A stretch of 64,000 bases of DNA from an uncultured Prevotella sp. GTDB lineage: Bacteria; Bacteroidota; Bacteroidia; Bacteroidales; Bacteroidaceae. The notes beneath the pieces were generated by a model, which was given only the letters and a program-made list of their open reading frames with translations, was not told where the DNA came from and made no database searches. Shown piece by piece: positions 26,001 to 36,804 of the stretch; within the stretch, counting starts at the first letter, position 1; every line of letters begins with the position of its first letter. The position numbers and the translations under genes were made by a program. The DNA is taken from the NCBI GenBank assembly GCA_947167845.1, contig CAMVJQ010000003.1, positions 1 to 64,000 of the forward strand, written 5' to 3'.

Positions 26001-28898
26001 TTCTTGTTCTTTATGCAGACTGATGACATGCTTCAGGTCCTCTGTGACTTTGGCGTCGTCAGAGCAGTCGAGCAGTCGCGTATTGAGGGTGTCGATGGCC
26101 GTTATCTCCTTTGTGAAGTCCGACAGCCATAGGAGATCCTGCTCATCGGCAACCGGGAATGGATACTGGCGGTTGTGCTCATCCCGCAGGTTCTCGTACT
26201 GGCCGTATATGTCGTTGATCTTCTGAAGCGATGCCTTGATGTCGTCCAGACTGGCCTGCCTGTTGTCCAGGGGCTCCAGGCCAGACAGTGCATTCCCCTT
26301 GATCTTTCCTACCAACTGAAGAATGGCCTGCAGCCTGACGGCGTGTTCCTGATAACTCTTGGTCTTTCCGACGCTGAGCATTTCGTCGGGCAACTGACTG
26401 GCGTCAATCTCTTCGCAGTCTAATTTCAGATATTCCGACAGACAGTCATACAGGCTGATTCCACTGTCAGTCGGACTGTGTATGGCCTGCATGTAGTTGA
26501 TGAGTTCTTTCCGCTCGGCAAACAACTCGTCGGACTCCGCCTGGAACGCCTCCGGCTGCTGGATCTTGGTCGTCTTCAGAACCTTCTCCATCTGTTCCAG
26601 GAAGTGCTTCTTGGTGACTTTGTTGGAATGCAGTTCGAGGCAGAATGCTCCCAGTCCGATCCTTTCGAGCCGGGACTGAACGACGGAGAGCGCCGCCATC
26701 TTCTCTGCCACAAACAATACGCGCTTTCCCTGGAACAGAGCATTGGCAATCATGTTTGTGATGGTCTGCGACTTGCCTGTCCCCGGAGGGCCTTGGAGGA
26801 TAAACGACTTGCCGCGTCCTGACTCCACGACGGCCTCGAATTGCGAGGAGTCGACGTCAAGGGGTATTGCGAAGTCCATGGGGGCGTTCTCCATATCAAT
26901 CACCCTGGCGTCTACGCGCTCGTCGTCGTCTTTCAGCATATTCCGCCTCTCCATCAGTGAGGCGATCATGGGATTGTGTCTCAGGATGTCGGCATGGGAA
27001 TGGATGTCGTTCCACATCACGAACTTGTTGAATGAGAACAGGCCGAGGACCGACTCCTCCAGCACGTCCCATTTCTTGTGCTCCATGATGGCCCTTCTGA
27101 TATATGTCAGAACATACTTGACGTCGACACCGGCCTCGTCCTTAGGCAGTGTGTTCTGCAGTTGACTGAGGTTGATGTTGAAATTCTGTTTCAGGAATTC
27201 CACCAGCGTGATATTCAGGAAGGTGTCCTCGTCGCGCTTCCTGATGACAAAGTTGTTGCCGCTCTTGCGGATGATGTCGACAGGCAGCAGCAGTATTGGG
27301 GCAAAGCGGGGCTGCTCGCTCTTCTGTGTCTCATACCATTTGAGCATTCCCAGGGACAGGAAGAGACTGTTGGCACCGTTCTCTTCGAGCGACGTCCGGG
27401 CCGTCCTGTACACATATTTAAGAGTGCTTTGCAGTTCGGTATCTGTCAGGTAGGAGACAATCTTGTTGGACTTGATGAACTCTGACACCAGCGCCTGGTG
27501 CTGACTGGCCTGGTGGAGCGAGTCATAGACACCGTGCAGGCCCGGTTGTATCTTTGTCCCCGGGCATGGCGTAATCTGATAGTCTTCGCCGTTCTGCAGA
27601 TGGTCTTCCAACTTGTCTATCCCAAAGGAGATGAACGGGACGGCTCTTTTGCCGACACGCGTGTTGAGCAGATTGTTACGGAGCGAGAAGTCAAGGAGTT
27701 TCCTCTCCCAGATCTGCTGCTTGGTCAACTCCTTGCCGTTGTCCTCCAGCCTTAAGTCATAGTGGCTCAGAGAGGATACTTCCATCGTCGCATTCTCATG
27801 CTCAGTTCCCTCTGCGGCTTTCCAAATCCCGTTTTCCTCTATGCGCTGGGGCAGGGGGTGGATATGTCCCAGGCGGCATCTGTGTACATCAACGAAGTAG
27901 AGGAAAGACTGCTCGTCGCGAATCTTCTGGTCGGCGCTCTTGACGGCTTCTTCAAATGTGACGGGTGAAGACGAGGTGATGCTGGTGGATTCCACCAGTA
28001 CCAGATTGTTGTTCCCGTCAGCCGTCTCTTTCGTCAGCAGTGAGGCGTCGTCTCCAATCATCTGCGGATAGACGCTGGGCGTTAGCCACGCTCCCACAAG
28101 GGCGTGTCCGTTGAAGACGACGAGTATGGGATTGATTCCCACCTTCTCCAGACAGGAGGCCATCAGTAGGGATGTGTCGATGCAGGTGCCCAGTTTCTCC
28201 TCCAGCACCTGATCGGACAAGCGGATGCGCTGCCCAAACTCTTCAAAACTCGCAGGGGGCGTACAATAGACAATCCCTTCAGAGCGTAAAGCCTCATAGA
28301 CGGCGGCCACCTGACTGCGCACCCGGTTTCTGTCCAGAGTCTGATATTCGTCCAGTGCCGATGAGCCTGTGAACTCCTCCAAGAATTTGCCCGCTTTTAC
28401 CAATACGCGTGACAGCAGGGGCTGATTGGGCACCACGAATGCTGAAATCAGTTCTGGCATGATGGCAGATCCCATCCACTGGTCGTAGGCAAGCAGACTG
28501 ATCGGGTATTCCCGTTCCCAAAGCGTCTCATCCCCCTGCTCGATCTTTAGTGAAAATGTAGTTTTGACTGTTTCGGTTGAGGCGAGGAGCGAATTGATGT
28601 CCGGCGTGATCTTGATGGTGTTCAGTTGGAAGGATTGTCCCTGGCGGATACTGTCGATATGCGAAATGCTGTCTGCTATCTTCTCACCCCTTATGGTGAC
28701 TGTTATGTTGTGCCAGTCCTTGTCGTCGTGGTTTCCTATGATGAATGTACTGCATGTCTCTATACCGGAACTCAGCGCAGCATAGTTGACACATGGTAGA
28801 TAGTCGAAGTGAAGAATCATCTTCTCTGTCAAATTTCTGGCATTCGCATCTTTCCCGCCAATAGCCTTCTCTGCATTTATTCCATCCATAGTCTTCAT
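23088..28898 (-). CDS. Transglutaminase-like/DUF4011/SF1 helicase with nuclease-like and DUF3320 regions
   Basis: About 1936 residues. In order: an N-terminal beta-rich region; a transglutaminase-like domain with GTCIDTSLL (Cys near 240) and GHALVGAWL (His); a DUF4011 region (about 410-560, beginning WERKLLDFSLRNNLLN); SF1 helicase motifs with Walker A GPPGTGKSQT (near 703), Walker B-type FDEASQMP (near 1324), GDSKQMPP, QGDERDIILFS and NVAVSRAR (near 1554); a region resembling DUF559/Vsr-type nucleases (about 1620-1680, HFKIDIAV and ILCIMCDGKNY); and a C-terminal DUF3320-like tail. I recall proteins with DUF4011-helicase-Vsr order among predicted antiphage systems, so defence is a candidate role. 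TTG 28952 overlaps a -7 box (TATATTTG, 28950-28957 on the minus strand), so I chose ATG 28898. It is a single gene, unrelated to the xylan genes around it. Confidence 0.85.
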   Translation of the reverse strand: MKTMDGINAEKAIGGKDANARNLTEKMILHFDYLPCVNYAALSSGIETCSTFIIGNHDDKDWHNITVTIRGEKIADSISHIDSIRQGQSFQLNTIKITPDINSLLASTETVKTTFSLKIEQGDETLWEREYPISLLAYDQWMGSAIMPELISAFVVPNQPLLSRVLVKAGKFLEEFTGSSALDEYQTLDRNRVRSQVAAVYEALRSEGIVYCTPPASFEEFGQRIRLSDQVLEEKLGTCIDTSLLMASCLEKVGINPILVVFNGHALVGAWLTPSVYPQMIGDDASLLTKETADGNNNLVLVESTSITSSSPVTFEEAVKSADQKIRDEQSFLYFVDVHRCRLGHIHPLPQRIEENGIWKAAEGTEHENATMEVSSLSHYDLRLEDNGKELTKQQIWERKLLDFSLRNNLLNTRVGKRAVPFISFGIDKLEDHLQNGEDYQITPCPGTKIQPGLHGVYDSLHQASQHQALVSEFIKSNKIVSYLTDTELQSTLKYVYRTARTSLEENGANSLFLSLGMLKWYETQKSEQPRFAPILLLPVDIIRKSGNNFVIRKRDEDTFLNITLVEFLKQNFNINLSQLQNTLPKDEAGVDVKYVLTYIRRAIMEHKKWDVLEESVLGLFSFNKFVMWNDIHSHADILRHNPMIASLMERRNMLKDDDERVDARVIDMENAPMDFAIPLDVDSSQFEAVVESGRGKSFILQGPPGTGKSQTITNMIANALFQGKRVLFVAEKMAALSVVQSRLERIGLGAFCLELHSNKVTKKHFLEQMEKVLKTTKIQQPEAFQAESDELFAERKELINYMQAIHSPTDSGISLYDCLSEYLKLDCEEIDASQLPDEMLSVGKTKSYQEHAVRLQAILQLVGKIKGNALSGLEPLDNRQASLDDIKASLQKINDIYGQYENLRDEHNRQYPFPVADEQDLLWLSDFTKEITAIDTLNTRLLDCSDDAKVTEDLKHVISLHKEQEEAKDYIGSICSEDICRENVDELKALWDDIQMKWLLPRYFAKKGFLRRMQQYGHVRADDVYPLLQQVKRYQDCSQELSDSSTDIAGFFDTATMNAADRWDVMGKTVDRLPVLSRLIEDYGHRKNSKSSLLKDALAQSFQAGWASFKTAYLNSSKTLSDHHRQMTALCRHLSSLVSDCPDTMTAATKSGEWLQAFGGIKDWYLWIEEKRQLTASGLSAIAEQMEQGLQPQEALDAFMKGIWHRIIVKTVDSNPQLRTFNGLLFSQQIEKYKRDTRRFQELSKEVLYSRLASHVPSALTASSDGSEVSILKRNINNGGRGTSIRGIIDSIPTLLPRLCPCMLMSPLSVAQFLDLGTEKFDLVIFDEASQMPTSEAVGAIARGRALIVVGDSKQMPPTSFFTSTQVDEEEADIDDMESILDDCNTLSMKEYQLNWHYRSKHESLIAFSNIQYYDNHLLTFPSVDDKDVKVRMIKIDGVYDKGKTRSNPDEAKAIVAEVVRRLKDPELSKRSIGIISFSKVQQNLIEDMLYEVLDQNAELKETAVNSEEPLFVKNLENVQGDERDIILFSVGYGPDKYGKVSMNFGPLNNTGGERRLNVAVSRARYEMLVFSTLSSGQIDLRRSNAKGVAGLKYFLEFAENGLLPDQQQDGGGSSNDHVMTEQIADAIRQEGFLATTNIGRSHFKIDIAVSTKEAPNKYILCIMCDGKNYYETKTTRDREIVQPSVLQMLRWNTMRVYSIDWYENRSRVVQQILDEIRAIGQNGQKQQTVEPAPVRAFSVESLKPEDDEPVSKNARQQSYHEAPPPVLKQSPLKMTNKAIQAIVLGIIRTEQPVCHNYVSKRLSRILSHAHPPHRIQALVTSATKDCCRVKADVGDDYYFADKETAAHYDSYRGKSPRTIAEIPQIEIANAVMEAVAEEFSLPANSIAPLVARKLGFGSTGATIKETINGVIAILKKEHRLADKNGLLSIPNNSI

Positions 28899-28949
28899 TT
28901 TGTTTTCAGAAACCACAACTTTCGCTTTGCACGATTTACTATCAATCTG

Positions 28950-28957
28950 CAAATATA
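28950..28957 (-). promoter_or_regulatory. -7 box of the DUF4011 helicase gene
   Basis: The minus strand reads TATATTTG, a match to TAnnTTTG. No TTTG was found at the expected -33 distance. Transcription would begin near 28943, downstream of the in-frame TTG at 28952, which favours ATG 28898. Confidence 0.45.
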
Positions 28958-29017
28958 ATCAAAAATTTCGAAAAATCAGTTTTCTTTACCTATTTTTTAC
29001 ATATCGTTAAGAAATTC

Positions 29018-29083
29018 GGGGGTGCGGAGATTCTCGGAGGTGCGGAGGTGCGGGGGTGCGCCTCCGCACCCCCGCACCCCGAA
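29018..29083 (-). repeat. GC-rich 8-nt repeats and hairpin after the sensor kinase gene
   Basis: GGAGGTGC-type units recur every 8 nt and are followed by their inverse (CCTCCGCACCCCC), giving a long GC-rich hairpin just past the stop of the sensor kinase gene. It may act as a terminator or barrier between that gene and the downstream helicase gene. Similar CCTCCGCACC words occur at 62383-62410. Confidence 0.55.
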
Positions 29084-30880
29084 TCAAAGGGGTAGCGTGA
29101 TGATGAGGCGGCATCCCTCACGGTAGCCGGTGTCGAGGGTCAGGTCGCCGCCTAAGTTCGTGATGTGGCGTTTCGACAGAGGAAGCCCCAATCCGAGTCC
29201 TTCGGAGAAGTCGCTGACTTTGGTGAAGAACTCAAACATCTGACGGCGGTAGGTCTCAGGAATGCCCGGTCCCTTGTCCTCAAGCACGAACCTGACCATG
29301 TCATCGGCCTGCGACAGGCGCAATGAGATATGCTCCCTGTCAGAGTACTTGGCGGCGTTGTAGAGGAGTTCAAGCAGCGTGCGCGTCAGATAGAGGCGAT
29401 TGGTGTGGATACTGCATGAGTCGGGCAGCGACGTCTCAAAACGGATGCTGATGTCGGGGAAGCGGGCGCGGGTCCTGGCAATGCTCTCACGGGCCAGGTC
29501 ATTGCAGCGCACTTCCTCATTACTATGGCTGCCCAACTCCTCTGAAAGGCCCGTGTCGGAACTGTCGTAAAGCATCAGGGCCATCCGGCTGAGTGCCATC
29601 GCATTGTATTCAACCATGTCCGTGATGTCCTTCACTTCCTCTGTGGGCAAGTCATTGTCACTCAGCACATTTGCAAAGCCGACGACGATATTGAGCGGTG
29701 TCCGTATCTGATGGCTCACACTCTGGATGAAGGCGGTCTTCTGCCTGATGGCTTCTTCCACCATCTCATTGGCCCGCTTCAGATCCTCGTTGCGCTGCTT
29801 TGCTACGGTATTGGCCTGTCGGATGTCGCTGACGTGGCGGTTCAGCGACGCTTGCATCTTGGCGAAACTGTTCTGGAGCAGTCCCACCGCATCATATTTC
29901 CTGGTGTAGGGAATCTGCTGGTCATATTCTCCTGCAGCGATGCTCTGCGACATGTTGAGCAGACGGTTCAGGGGGCGGACGGCTATCGTTACAATCTGGT
30001 GGCAGAGGATGAGGATGAGCAACAGACCGATGACAACCAGCGGCACCAGGATGTAGGTGAGCCGGTTGTAGTTTTTGAGGATGTCGCTTTCCGGGCAGAC
30101 CAGTGTCAGGCTCCACTGCGTGTTCGGCACCTGTTGGGAGCATACCAGACTGGGTGTGTCGTCAGCGAGTCTCGCTGAGTCGGGCCTGACGTAGTAGCGG
30201 CCGTCTTCGCCACTCAAGGTGAAGTAGGCGTTTGGATAGGGTAGTTCGGCATTGATGATATCGGCGAGTCGCTGCATCGAGAGGTCGCAGGAGATGACAC
30301 CGATGAACTGCCCGTTGTCTGTATAGAGAGGTTTGCTGTAGGACGAGATGATCTCAGTGGCGGAGAGCGTGCCTTCGTTGAAATCGTCGAAGGGGTCAGT
30401 CCAGCAGGACTTGCCCAGTCGTTTTGGCTTCTTGTACCATGACTTGTCGTAGTATTCATATTCCCCCTCCCTGACGGTGACGATGCTGTCGCCTTGACGT
30501 ATGGTATAGGCGGAAAAGTATCTGCCGTATTGGGGGAAGGTGTATGGCTCGGGCGTGATGGAGCAGCCGCTGACATTGCTGTTGAGCGCGACGATGCGTC
30601 GTGTGTACTCCAGTATGGAGTCCGGCTGCATGTGCTCCTTGGCCTTCCAGGCGTTGGCTTCGGTTGCCGTCTCCACCATACTCATGTAGCGGTGGATGCG
30701 CGTGGCAGTGGCGCTGAGCATGCTGATAACGCGCTCCGTGGCTTCCTTCCTGATGTGACGGCGTGACTGCTGAAACACGATGCCGAGCGAGAGGATGAAA
30801 ATGGGGATGGCAAGAAGCAGCAGGCCGAAGATCAGTTTCCGTGCCAACGACTTTTGTATGAATCTAGTTGCATTTCCCAT
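29084..30880 (-). CDS. Membrane sensor histidine kinase (dCache-like, HAMP, HisKA, HATPase)
   Basis: 598-residue orphan histidine kinase. TM1 (about 14-34) and TM2 (about 275-300) flank a large periplasmic dCache/PDC-like sensor (GVISCDLSMQRLADII, DGRYYVRPDS). A HAMP segment (RPLNRLLNMSQSIAAGEYDQ) and a coiled coil lead to HisKA with SVSHQIRTPLN (His near 390), then HATPase_c with N box LYNAAKYSD, G1 EDKGPGIP and G2 GLGLGLPLS. All catalytic boxes are present. No receiver or response regulator gene is adjacent. It lies 36 bp downstream of a paralogue that shares the sensor layout but has lost the kinase part, so the two are probably co-expressed. The ligand is unknown. Confidence 0.9.
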   Translation of the reverse strand: MGNATRFIQKSLARKLIFGLLLLAIPIFILSLGIVFQQSRRHIRKEATERVISMLSATATRIHRYMSMVETATEANAWKAKEHMQPDSILEYTRRIVALNSNVSGCSITPEPYTFPQYGRYFSAYTIRQGDSIVTVREGEYEYYDKSWYKKPKRLGKSCWTDPFDDFNEGTLSATEIISSYSKPLYTDNGQFIGVISCDLSMQRLADIINAELPYPNAYFTLSGEDGRYYVRPDSARLADDTPSLVCSQQVPNTQWSLTLVCPESDILKNYNRLTYILVPLVVIGLLLILILCHQIVTIAVRPLNRLLNMSQSIAAGEYDQQIPYTRKYDAVGLLQNSFAKMQASLNRHVSDIRQANTVAKQRNEDLKRANEMVEEAIRQKTAFIQSVSHQIRTPLNIVVGFANVLSDNDLPTEEVKDITDMVEYNAMALSRMALMLYDSSDTGLSEELGSHSNEEVRCNDLARESIARTRARFPDISIRFETSLPDSCSIHTNRLYLTRTLLELLYNAAKYSDREHISLRLSQADDMVRFVLEDKGPGIPETYRRQMFEFFTKVSDFSEGLGLGLPLSKRHITNLGGDLTLDTGYREGCRLIITLPL

Positions 30881-30916
30881 TTTCTGTCACATGTTTTACT
30901 GAGTTTCATTGATTCT

Positions 30917-32401
30917 TCACTCTTCACTCTTCTTCAGCAGTTCGTCGAGCAGGCAGGTGATTGTCTCCCCCTGTTGCCGTATGTCGTCTGCCAGCCGCCT
31001 GGCCTCCTGCGGCTCCATGTCCTGCCGGTGATGGCACAATCTGCCGACGTCCTCTTGGATGACTTCGACGGGCTCTGTCATCTGGTTGGTCATATTGTGC
31101 AGGAAGGCCGTCTTCATGCGGTCGGCCTCCTTGGCGTGCTCGTATGTATCCGTCAGCACTTTGCCTTGCTGTCGTAGCGTGCGGCTTAACCGTTCCAGTT
31201 CTCCCATATTGGCCGCCAGTGCCGACTGCATCTGCCTGAAATGGTTTTGCAGCCGTCCCACTTCGTCCTGTTGTCTGCTGTCAGGAATCAGGTCGTCAAA
31301 GTGGCCTTCCGTGATGCGGCGGGTGGAACTGGTGAGCAGCCGCAGGGGGACTAACTGTCGGTGTGTGAACCAGTGGCAGAAGACGAGCATCAGCAGCAGC
31401 CCTACGACGGCGATGGCCAATACGGTGTATAGCAGCCGGTTGTAGGTGCCGAAGATGTCGTCCTCAGGATAGACGATGCCTACGCTCCAGCCAATCTCCT
31501 CCATAGAGCGCCCCGGTACGGCCGAGCGCTTGAAGGGCTTGTAGAATACATAACTGCGGGTGCCGTCAATCCTGAACTGCTTGTAGCCTGTCTCACCCGA
31601 GAGCATGGCCAGTGCCGCCTTGCGGGCCGATGACTTCTCGCTGAGCCGGGTGTAGATGGTGTGGTGAGCCACTCGGTCGCTGTCGGGATGGACGATGTAT
31701 GAGCCGTCGCTGCCCAGCATGGTGGCGTATGAATGGGGTGATGGCTTGGCAGCCAGCACGATGTCGGAGAATTGCGACAGGGATATGTCGACGCCCATCA
31801 CTCCTACAGGCCTGCCCTCCCTGCCGTAGATGGGCAGACAGAAGGAGATGATGGCTTCTTTTTCGGTATTGGCGTTCTTCAGCGGATTGATCCAGCAGGG
31901 ATGCCCTGCCTCGATTGTCGTGGTGTACCATATCTGCTCCGTGTACGGCTTGTTGCCGAAAGTCTCGGCTTGGATGATTGGCGACCTGCTCGTGTCAAGT
32001 AGTCCGGAGCCCGTACGGTAGACATAGGTCATACAATAATGTCCGCGACTCTTATAATAATCAGGCTCGAAGGCGATGGCACTGCCCGTGATATAGGGGC
32101 TGGCTTCGAGGAGTAGCCTGGCGTACTGTGGCATCCTGTCGGGTTCGTTCAGGTGCAGGAGCAGGTCCCAATAGATATTGCCGGATGCCTGTTCTGCGTT
32201 CAGCAGGATATTGTCGATGTTCTGCACCGTGACATCCAATGTCTGTATGGCCTTCTGCAGTGCTTCTTCCCTCAGCGCCTTCCGTGAATACCGGAACATG
32301 ATGAAGAGCGCTGCCGTCAGCAGCGTTGCCATCGCTAAAACAACAGTCAGACTGATGCGTACGGATAAGGTTTTACGGATGAATTTTGCCAGTCTTAACA
32401 T
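30917..32401 (-). CDS. Degenerate sensor kinase: dCache-like sensor and HAMP without kinase core
   Basis: 494 residues. It has the same layout as the downstream kinase at its N terminus: TM1, a periplasmic dCache-like sensor (PVGVMGVDISLSQFSDIV, DGSYIVHPDS), TM2 (about 325-345), a HAMP-like segment (VPLRLLTSSTRRITEGHFDD) and a coiled coil. It then reaches FLHNMTNQMTEPVEV, where the phosphoacceptor His of the usual SHE(I/L)RTP motif is Asn, and ends about 58 residues later with no HATPase domain. The last residues KKSEE and the stop codon lie in GAAGAGT-type 7-nt repeats. It may form heterodimers with, or feed signals to, the intact paralogue 36 bp downstream; this is inference. A -7 box TATATTTG (minus strand, 32410-32417) lies only 8 nt upstream of the ATG, so the mRNA may be nearly leaderless. 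Confidence 0.85.
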   Translation of the reverse strand: MLRLAKFIRKTLSVRISLTVVLAMATLLTAALFIMFRYSRKALREEALQKAIQTLDVTVQNIDNILLNAEQASGNIYWDLLLHLNEPDRMPQYARLLLEASPYITGSAIAFEPDYYKSRGHYCMTYVYRTGSGLLDTSRSPIIQAETFGNKPYTEQIWYTTTIEAGHPCWINPLKNANTEKEAIISFCLPIYGREGRPVGVMGVDISLSQFSDIVLAAKPSPHSYATMLGSDGSYIVHPDSDRVAHHTIYTRLSEKSSARKAALAMLSGETGYKQFRIDGTRSYVFYKPFKRSAVPGRSMEEIGWSVGIVYPEDDIFGTYNRLLYTVLAIAVVGLLLMLVFCHWFTHRQLVPLRLLTSSTRRITEGHFDDLIPDSRQQDEVGRLQNHFRQMQSALAANMGELERLSRTLRQQGKVLTDTYEHAKEADRMKTAFLHNMTNQMTEPVEVIQEDVGRLCHHRQDMEPQEARRLADDIRQQGETITCLLDELLKKSEE

Positions 32402-32484
32402 CTTGGCTGCAAATATACTAAAAATCTTTGAATTCTCTGTTGCAAAATCAGAAAAAGTGTGTTTGAAACATCGAAAAAAGTATG

Positions 32485-32529
32485 TGTAACATAGGCAAAT
32501 GCCAGAAAAGGGGAAAAGTGGTATCTTTG
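32485..32529 (+). promoter_or_regulatory. Promoter region of the CE6-CE1 esterase gene
   Basis: A -7 box TATCTTTG lies at 32522-32529. An inverted ATGTTACA word (TGTAACAT, 32485-32492) lies upstream, the word also found at both main susC promoters. No clear -33 TTTG at 20 nt. Confidence 0.45.
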
Positions 32530-32543
32530 CAGCGTGATTATAA

Positions 32544-34535
<1,992 letters not shown>

Positions 34536-34585
34536 AAAGGTGAAAAGGTAAAAAGGTAAAAAAGTAAAAAGGTATAAAAGTAAAA
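34536..34585 (+). repeat. TAAAAAGG 8-nt array before a start codon
   Basis: About six units of TAAAAAGG with substitutions fill the whole gap between the CE6-CE1 stop and ATG 34586. Confidence 0.85.
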
Positions 34586-36763
34586 ATGAAAAAGATGAAG
34601 AAGATTTTATTCGGACTGATGCTACTGACAGTCGGTGGCACATCCACATTCGCACAATGGCGGCAGCCCGTTGACCCAAATGCAAACCTGGGCTTAAAGG
34701 ACACCTACAAGGATTATTTCACGATTGGTGTCGCAGTGAATAAACGTAATATCTCCGATGCGCAGCAGAGTGCACTGGTGAAGAAGGAGTTCAACAGCAT
34801 CACGGCCGAGAACGACATGAAGCCAGGCGTGGTACATCCCAAAGAAGGGGAGTGGAACTGGGGGACGGCTGACAGCATAGCCAACTTCTGCCGCCAGAAC
34901 GGCATCAAACTCCGTGGGCACTGCCTCTGCTGGCACTCACAGTTCGCCGACTGGATGTTTACCGACAAGAAGGGTAAGCCCGTGAAGAAAGAGGTGTTCT
35001 ATCAGCGGCTGCGTGAGCATATCCATACGGTGGTCAATCGGTATAAGGACGTGGTCTATGCCTGGGACGTGGTCAATGAGGCCATTGCCGACCAGGCATT
35101 CGGCTGGCCCGGACATCCAGCCAATCCGTATCGCGACAGCCGCCACTACAAACTCTGTGGCGACGAGTTCATCGCCAAGGCCTTTGAGTTTGCCCACGAG
35201 GCTGACCCCAACGTGCTCTTGTTCTACAACGACTATAATGCTGCCGACCCCGGCAAGCGCGACCGTATCTATAATATGGTGAAGAAGATGCAGGACCAGG
35301 GCGTGCCCATCCATGGTATCGGCATGCAGGGGCACTATAACATCTATGGTCCGTCGGAAGAGGATATTGATGCCGCCATCACGAAGTACGCTCAGATCGT
35401 AAAGCATATCCATATCACAGAACTTGACCTCCGCACCAATACGGAGCAGGGCGGACAACTGCGCTTCTCGCGTGGCGAGGCCAAGCCGATGGCACCCTAT
35501 CTGAACACGCTTCAGGAAGATCAGTATGCCCGCATCTTCCGCATCTTCCGCAAGCATAAGGATGTGATCGACAACGTGACGCTGTGGAATCTCGGCGACC
35601 GTGACTCCTGGCTCGGCGTGAACAACCATCCGCTGCCCTTCGATGAGAACTACAAGCCGAAGCGCTCCTACATGATCATCAAGAACTTCGATGCCAGTCT
35701 CGACAATGTACAGCCGAAGGAAGACTTCCGTCCGAACCCGCTGAACCAGCCCGGACAGGAGTACCCGCAGGTGAACAGCGAGGGGTATGCCCGTTTCCGG
35801 GTGGTGGCACCCGATGCCAAGTCGGTCATCGTCAGCCTCGGCCTTGGCGGTCGTGGCGGCACTGTGCTCCGCAAGGATAAGGACGGCGTGTGGACCGGCA
35901 CGACGGAAGGCCCGATGGACCCAGGCTTCCACTATTATCACCTGACCATCGACGGCGGTGTAGTCAACGACCCCGGCACTCACAACTATTTCGGCTCGTG
36001 CCGATGGGAGAGCGGCATCGAGATCCCGGCTCCTGACCAGGACTTCTATGCCTGTCGCACGGACATCCCCCACGGTGGTATCCAGGAGGTGCTTTACTAT
36101 TCACCAAGTACAGGCAGGATGCAGACGGCTATGGTCTATCTCCCGCCGACCTACGGCCGACTCGTCAAAGGAAAACAGGAAAGATTCCCCGTGCTCTATC
36201 TGCAGCACGGCTGGGGTGAGAACGAGACCAGTTGGTCCAGGCAGGGACATGCCGGGCTGATCATGGACAACCTGATCGCAGAGGGTAAAATCAAACCTTT
36301 CATCATCGTGATGGCATACGGCCTGACCAACGACATCAAGTTCGGTACCATCGGCCAGTTCACGGCCAAGGAGTTTGAGACACTGCTTGTTGACGAACTG
36401 GTGCCCTTCATCGACAAGAACTTCCTGACGAAAGCCGACAAGTGGAACCGTGCGATGGCCGGTCTGTCAATGGGTGGCATGGAGACAAAACTGATCACGC
36501 TCCGCCGTCCCGAGGTGTTCGGCTACTGGGGATTGCTCAGTGGTGGGCAGTATGCGCCTGAGGACATCCAGGACCCGAAGGCAGTGAAGTATATCTTCGA
36601 GAGTTGTGGCTCCAAGGAGAATCCCGATGGCATCCGCAAGAGCGTGGAGGCCCTGAAGGCCGCGGGCTTCAATGCCGAGGGCTTCATCTCTGAGGGTACG
36701 GCTCACGAATTCCTCACCTGGCGCCGCAGTCTCAAGGAGATGGCACCTCATCTGTTCAAGTAG
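34586..36763 (+). CDS. Bifunctional endo-1,4-beta-xylanase/feruloyl esterase, GH10-E-set-CE1
   Basis: 725 residues with a signal peptide (ending STFAQ). The N-terminal GH10 domain (about 30-375) has all expected motifs: TAENDMK, RGHCLCWHSQ, acid/base Glu165 in WDVVNEAI, nucleophile Glu279 in IHITELDL and TLWNLGDRDSW. A CBM48-like E-set module (about 390-480) leads to a CE1 domain (about 490-724) with VLYLQHGWGENETSWS, Ser628 in GLSMGGM and a His in AHEFLTW. The order matches Xyn10D-Fae1A described for P. ruminicola 23, which cuts xylan and releases ferulate. It is the only intact GH10 in the window, so it is the likely backbone-cleaving enzyme of the region. It is probably cotranscribed with the CE6-CE1 gene upstream. 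Confidence 0.93.
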   Translation: MKKMKKILFGLMLLTVGGTSTFAQWRQPVDPNANLGLKDTYKDYFTIGVAVNKRNISDAQQSALVKKEFNSITAENDMKPGVVHPKEGEWNWGTADSIANFCRQNGIKLRGHCLCWHSQFADWMFTDKKGKPVKKEVFYQRLREHIHTVVNRYKDVVYAWDVVNEAIADQAFGWPGHPANPYRDSRHYKLCGDEFIAKAFEFAHEADPNVLLFYNDYNAADPGKRDRIYNMVKKMQDQGVPIHGIGMQGHYNIYGPSEEDIDAAITKYAQIVKHIHITELDLRTNTEQGGQLRFSRGEAKPMAPYLNTLQEDQYARIFRIFRKHKDVIDNVTLWNLGDRDSWLGVNNHPLPFDENYKPKRSYMIIKNFDASLDNVQPKEDFRPNPLNQPGQEYPQVNSEGYARFRVVAPDAKSVIVSLGLGGRGGTVLRKDKDGVWTGTTEGPMDPGFHYYHLTIDGGVVNDPGTHNYFGSCRWESGIEIPAPDQDFYACRTDIPHGGIQEVLYYSPSTGRMQTAMVYLPPTYGRLVKGKQERFPVLYLQHGWGENETSWSRQGHAGLIMDNLIAEGKIKPFIIVMAYGLTNDIKFGTIGQFTAKEFETLLVDELVPFIDKNFLTKADKWNRAMAGLSMGGMETKLITLRRPEVFGYWGLLSGGQYAPEDIQDPKAVKYIFESCGSKENPDGIRKSVEALKAAGFNAEGFISEGTAHEFLTWRRSLKEMAPHLFK

Positions 36764-36804
36764 AATAGAAGAATGACGTTTTTTTGTATAGTTCGAAAGG
36801 TTAT

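Noticed and set aside
34937..36073. 378-residue open frame opposite the GH10-CE1 gene
   Set aside because: Antisense to a xylanase with all active-site motifs; no independent support.
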